NCBI GenBank assembly: GCA_963677135.2
Contig: CAXXLS010000002.1
Coordinates: 124,001 to 188,000 of the forward strand
Source of the DNA: Seleniibacterium sp963677135
GTDB lineage: Bacteria > Desulfobacterota > Desulfuromonadia > Desulfuromonadales > Geopsychrobacteraceae
Direction of reading: 5' to 3'
DNA length: 64,000 nucleotides
The notes below the pieces were generated by a model. The model was not told the DNA's origin. It searched no databases and saw only the letters and a list, made by a program, of their open reading frames with translations. A program made the translations under genes and the position numbers. Below, piece by piece: positions 61,112 through 64,000 of this stretch; positions within the stretch are counted from its first letter, which is position 1; the number at the start of each line of letters is the position of its first letter.

Positions 61112-62644
61112 TCAGGCCGCATGGCTGTCCTGATCGGGGTTCTGGCCGCTCATGCGCAGGCCGAGCTCCCGAAGGCTGACCGCTTCGGTCGGCATGGCCG
61201 GACTGAGCTGACCGCGGTAGAGAATCTGGATCCGGTCGCTGAGCTGCAGCAGTTCATCGAGATCTTCGGAGATCAGCAGAATGCCGGCACCACGCTCCCG
61301 GGCCGCCAGCAGCTGATCATGAACATAGGCCGTGGCTCCGACATCCAGCCCCCAGGTGGGCTGATGGGCGAGGATGATGCGCGGCTTGCGGGCCAGAACC
61401 CGGGCCAGGATCAGTTTCTGCATGTTGCCGCCGGACAGCTGGCGCACCGGGGCGTTGATCCCCTGGCAACGCACATCGAAGTCTCTGATCAAGGTTTCGG
61501 CATGAGTTTTCATCCGGCTGAAACGGCGCATGCCAAAACGGGCAAACCGGGATTCCCGGTATTGCTCGGCGCACAGGTTTTCCGCAATGGTCAGGTCGCC
61601 GATCAGCCCGGTGCCGTGACGGTCTTCAACGATACGCCCGACCCCGCGGGCGATCATCACGGTCGGGGTCGGGCTGATCGATCCCTTGCCATCGATCTGG
61701 ATGGTTCCTCCGTCATGCTGACGCAATCCGCACAGCAGCTCGGCGAGTTGGTTCTGACCGTTGCCCGAAACACCGGCGATGCCGAGAATCTCATGTTCGC
61801 GGATATCGAGGGAGACGGCATCGAGCAACTTGCCGCTGTCGGCGGCGGTGACGTCGACACCGATCAGTGAGCAGATGGGGGGGCCGGCGGCCAGCTTGCT
61901 GCGTTTGGGTTTCGGGATCGTCCGTCCGACCATGGCCTCGGCCAACTCCTCACGACTGGTGGCCGCGGTGCTGACTTCTTTGACCTTCCTGCCGTGGCGC
62001 AGAACCGCGACCCTCTGACTGATCTCCATCACCTCTCGCAGTTTGTGGGAGATGAAAATCACCGCCAGGCCTCGCTGAACCAGTTTCTGCAGGGTCTGAA
62101 AGAGGGTTTTGACTTCCGGAGGGGTCAGTACGGCGGTCGGTTCGTCCATGATCAGAATCCGGGCGTCCCGGTAGAGGGCCTTGAGAATCTCCACCCGTTG
62201 GCGTTCGCCGACCGACAGTTCGCGAATTTTCGCCTTCGGATTGACGTCCAGGCCGTACTCCGAGGCCAGGCGGCGGATTTTCTCTTCGGCCTGGCGGGTC
62301 TGCGAACGCCGTGACCACAAGGATTCGGTGCCGAGGATAATATTGTTCAGGACCGAAAGATTGTCGGCCAGGGTGAAGTGCTGATGGACCATGCCGACTC
62401 CGGCGCTGATGGCGGCCCGTGGCTTGCCGGGGGGCAGTTCCCGCCCGAACACTCTGACCGATCCGCTGTCCGCCTGATAATGGCCAAAGAGGATATTCAT
62501 CAGGGTGGTTTTGCCGGCCCCGTTTTCTCCGAGCAGGGCCAGAACTTCACCCGCATGGAGCGTCAGGCTGATCTGGTCATTCGCCCGCAGGGGGCCAAAG
62601 GATTTGGTGATGTTTTCAAGTTGCAGGGCCGGTTGCTCTGCCAT
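61112..62644 (-). CDS. Nucleobase/nucleoside ABC transporter ATP-binding protein (NupO/BmpB-like)
   Basis: The 510-residue protein has two ABC domains. The first is complete: Walker A GENGAGKTT, signature LSVGERQRVEILKALYRDA, Walker B ILIMDEPTAVL. The second is degenerate in Walker A (GVSGNGQNQLAELLCGL) and has RQLSGGNMQKLILARVLARK. This is usual for sugar/nucleoside importers of the RbsA/NupO class. It powers the two permeases with the BMP receptor encoded 196 bp upstream, beyond a hairpin. Confidence 0.93.
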   Translation of the reverse strand: MAEQPALQLENITKSFGPLRANDQISLTLHAGEVLALLGENGAGKTTLMNILFGHYQADSGSVRVFGRELPPGKPRAAISAGVGMVHQHFTLADNLSVLNNIILGTESLWSRRSQTRQAEEKIRRLASEYGLDVNPKAKIRELSVGERQRVEILKALYRDARILIMDEPTAVLTPPEVKTLFQTLQKLVQRGLAVIFISHKLREVMEISQRVAVLRHGRKVKEVSTAATSREELAEAMVGRTIPKPKRSKLAAGPPICSLIGVDVTAADSGKLLDAVSLDIREHEILGIAGVSGNGQNQLAELLCGLRQHDGGTIQIDGKGSISPTPTVMIARGVGRIVEDRHGTGLIGDLTIAENLCAEQYRESRFARFGMRRFSRMKTHAETLIRDFDVRCQGINAPVRQLSGGNMQKLILARVLARKPRIILAHQPTWGLDVGATAYVHDQLLAARERGAGILLISEDLDELLQLSDRIQILYRGQLSPAMPTEAVSLRELGLRMSGQNPDQDSHAA

Positions 62645-62795
62645 GGCAAATCTCCGTTGATCTTGTTAGGCCTGTTGTCGGTCGTTGGTTCTATCGTCCT
62701 CATCAGCCGGGTGCGCAACCGCACTGACCTGACCGGTTTCGGTGATGTTGTCCCGATGGACCAGGTGAAAGATCGACCGGCAAGACCTTTCACAC

Positions 62796-62831
62796 AAAGC
62801 AGAGACGGCCCGAAAGGGCTGCCTCTGCTTT
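62796..62831 (-). terminator. Hairpin between the BMP receptor gene and the ATPase gene
   Basis: AAAGCAGAG (62796-62804) pairs with CTCTGCTTT (62823-62831), with an inner GCCC (62808-62811) to GGGC (62816-62819) stem around GAAA. On the minus strand T's follow the stem (GCTTTGTGTG). It is probably a partial terminator that keeps receptor levels above the membrane components. Confidence 0.75.
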
Positions 62832-62840
62832 TTTCGCGAC

Positions 62841-63839
62841 CTAGAAGGATGACTTCGGTTCCTGGTCGTTGATTTCAACGGTGAGGGCGCCCGCCAGGAT
62901 ATCCTGTTTGGCGGCGGCCACTTTGGCTTTGGCTTCGGCGGGGATCTTGTCTTCAAACTCGTAGTACGGGGACAGGGTCGCACCGCCTTTGGCCATCATC
63001 GTCCACTCGCGGTAGTCTTCCGCCTTGAACTGGCCGGCCTTGACCAGGCTGATGGCATGGTTGACCGCCGATTCCATGTGCCACAGGGCTGATGCGACAA
63101 CAACATTGGCGCCATTCTCTTCCTTGTTCATGTCGTTGACATTACCAAAGGCGATGATCCCCTTCTGGCGGGCAGCGTCGACGACTCCGGCGCGTTCGGC
63201 GTAGAGAACATCAACCCCGGCTTCAATCTGGGCAAAGGCGAATTCTTTTGCTTTGGGCGGATCGTACCAGGAACCGATGAAGGAAACCTTGAATTCGACT
63301 CCGGGATTCACTGACTTGGCCCCTGCCATAAAGGCGTTGAACAGGCGGTTGACCTCGCCGATGGGATACCCCCCGACCATGCCGATTTTTCCGGTCTTGG
63401 TCATGCTTCCCGCGATGATGCCCATCAGGTAGCAGGGTTCGTGAATATAGTTGTCAAAAACCGCAAAATTGGAGCCGTCAGGTCCAAAGGAATCACCCAT
63501 CAGAAAAGCGACTTCCGGGTAATCTTTGGCGACCTTGCGTGCTTCGCGCGAAATTCCGAATGCTTCGCCGACGATAAGCTTGACGCCGCTTTCCGCATAT
63601 TCCCGCAGGACGCGGATGTAGTCCGTGTTGGCGACCTTTTCCGAATACACATAGTCGATGCTGCCGTCTTTTTGGGCTTTCACGAGCGCCTTGTGAAGGA
63701 CCGCGTCCCATTTCTGCTGAATCGGCTGGGTGTAAATGCCTGCGACCTTGATCTTTTCAGCGCTTGCGGCTGAAACCAGCAGGACAGAACAGAGCAGAAC
63801 TGCCAGGGACACGACGATGAAACTGAAATGTTTTTTCAT
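62841..63839 (-). CDS. BMP family ABC transporter substrate-binding protein
   Basis: The 332-residue precursor has a signal peptide (FIVVSLAVLLCSVLLVSAAS, cleavage after ASA near residue 28). The mature part matches BMP/PnrA-like receptors: KIKVAGIYTQPIQQKWD, YAESGVKLIVGEAFGIS, FAVFDNYIHEPCYLMGIIAG and GGYPIGEVNRLFNAFMAGAK. ATG 63839 (MKKHFSFIVV) has AGGAG 9 nt upstream; the frame is open to 63902 but without support. It is the periplasmic receptor of the adjacent ABC transporter; substrate probably a nucleobase or nucleoside. It belongs with codA. Confidence 0.9.
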   Translation of the reverse strand: MKKHFSFIVVSLAVLLCSVLLVSAASAEKIKVAGIYTQPIQQKWDAVLHKALVKAQKDGSIDYVYSEKVANTDYIRVLREYAESGVKLIVGEAFGISREARKVAKDYPEVAFLMGDSFGPDGSNFAVFDNYIHEPCYLMGIIAGSMTKTGKIGMVGGYPIGEVNRLFNAFMAGAKSVNPGVEFKVSFIGSWYDPPKAKEFAFAQIEAGVDVLYAERAGVVDAARQKGIIAFGNVNDMNKEENGANVVVASALWHMESAVNHAISLVKAGQFKAEDYREWTMMAKGGATLSPYYEFEDKIPAEAKAKVAAAKQDILAGALTVEINDQEPKSSF

Positions 63840-64000
63840 TGCTTGGATCTCCTGAGATGTCGATTGATGAAAGGCACAAGATACGGGCTGAATGCGTAGC
63901 AAAAAAATTGCCAGTTTTGAATCATTTTCCTGTTACCCGGGCCAAAAAAAAGATGAACAACCCGGCTGCGCCGTAAATAAGGAGAAATCTTTTTAAAATA
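63840..64000. other. Upstream region of the BMP operon at the window edge
   Basis: The last 161 bp hold the leader of the minus-strand transporter operon and A/T-rich tracts. A plus-strand AAGGAG at 63980-63985 could precede a gene beyond the window. I see no riboswitch or clear promoter. Confidence 0.3.

Noticed and set aside
1..64000. CRISPR arrays, tRNA or rRNA genes, prophage or insertion sequences
   Set aside because: I found no regularly spaced repeats, cloverleaf-like genes, transposase genes or terminal inverted repeats I could support. The weak minus-strand remnants at 36.7-37.2 kb were not recognisable as a transposase.
63840..64000. A purine-type riboswitch upstream of the BMP receptor gene
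   Set aside because: I could not find the conserved three-way-junction core; only A/T-rich sequence is visible.

Overview
The window looks like a chromosome segment from an anaerobic, respiring deltaproteobacterium of the Desulfuromonas/Geobacter kind (inferred, not proven). The basis is system II cytochrome c maturation (ResB/CcsA), a periplasmic tetraheme cytochrome beside a Tat-exported flavoprotein, an HdrD/GlpC-type Fe-S protein, TRAP and TctAB organic-acid transporters, FapA (DUF342), and moderately GC-rich genes with strong ribosome binding sites. No rRNA, tRNA, CRISPR array, intact insertion sequence or prophage was seen.

Region 1 (1-14.3 kb) is a sugar-acid utilisation locus. Two TRAP transporter operons each lead into uxaB (tagaturonate reductase) and uxaA (altronate dehydratase). 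A GntR/FadR-type repressor sits between them, with two 15-bp palindromic operators; one overlaps the -35 of a textbook sigma-70 promoter. The second operon also has a full zinc alcohol dehydrogenase resembling L-galactonate 5-dehydrogenase; only its 3' fifth survives in the first. About 3.19 kb (2811-6001 and 11056-14246) is an almost identical direct repeat ending exactly at the uxaA stop codon.

Region 2 (14.3-27.4 kb) is mostly housekeeping: ccsA and resB, a CbpA-type DnaJ, a TPR protein and a HemY-type protoporphyrinogen oxidase (both with 1-nt frame breaks), fapA, DUF2288, a uracil-DNA glycosylase-like protein, a solitary KAP-type P-loop NTPase, a PilZ-like protein and succinate-semialdehyde dehydrogenase.

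Region 3 (27.7-38.9 kb) holds tctBA, a XylR/DmpR-type sigma-54 activator (frame-broken), then a Tat-exported FAD reductase, tetraheme cytochrome c, OprD-type porin and tatA, an AraC regulator and a lipoprotein of the tannase/feruloyl esterase family. Together these suggest periplasmic reduction of an aromatic or unsaturated acid, possibly a hydroxycinnamate freed by the esterase.

Region 4 (39-50 kb) has mgtE and a five-gene minus-strand cluster of circularly permuted ATP-grasp, alpha-E and transglutaminase-like proteins, a predicted but poorly characterised amide-bond-forming system. Two of its genes carry seven single-base insertions, six of them within about 520 bp.

Region 5 (50-64 kb) contains an M20 peptidase and a GNAT protein; a rhodanese / Fe-S-VTT fusion / MauE / rhodanese cluster divergent from a LysR regulator and an MFS transporter; and a cytosine deaminase with a BMP-type nucleobase/nucleoside ABC transporter.

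Ten one-base frame breaks were found (three apparent losses, seven apparent gains), nearly all in homopolymer runs. They may be sequence errors or real lesions; reads are needed to decide.
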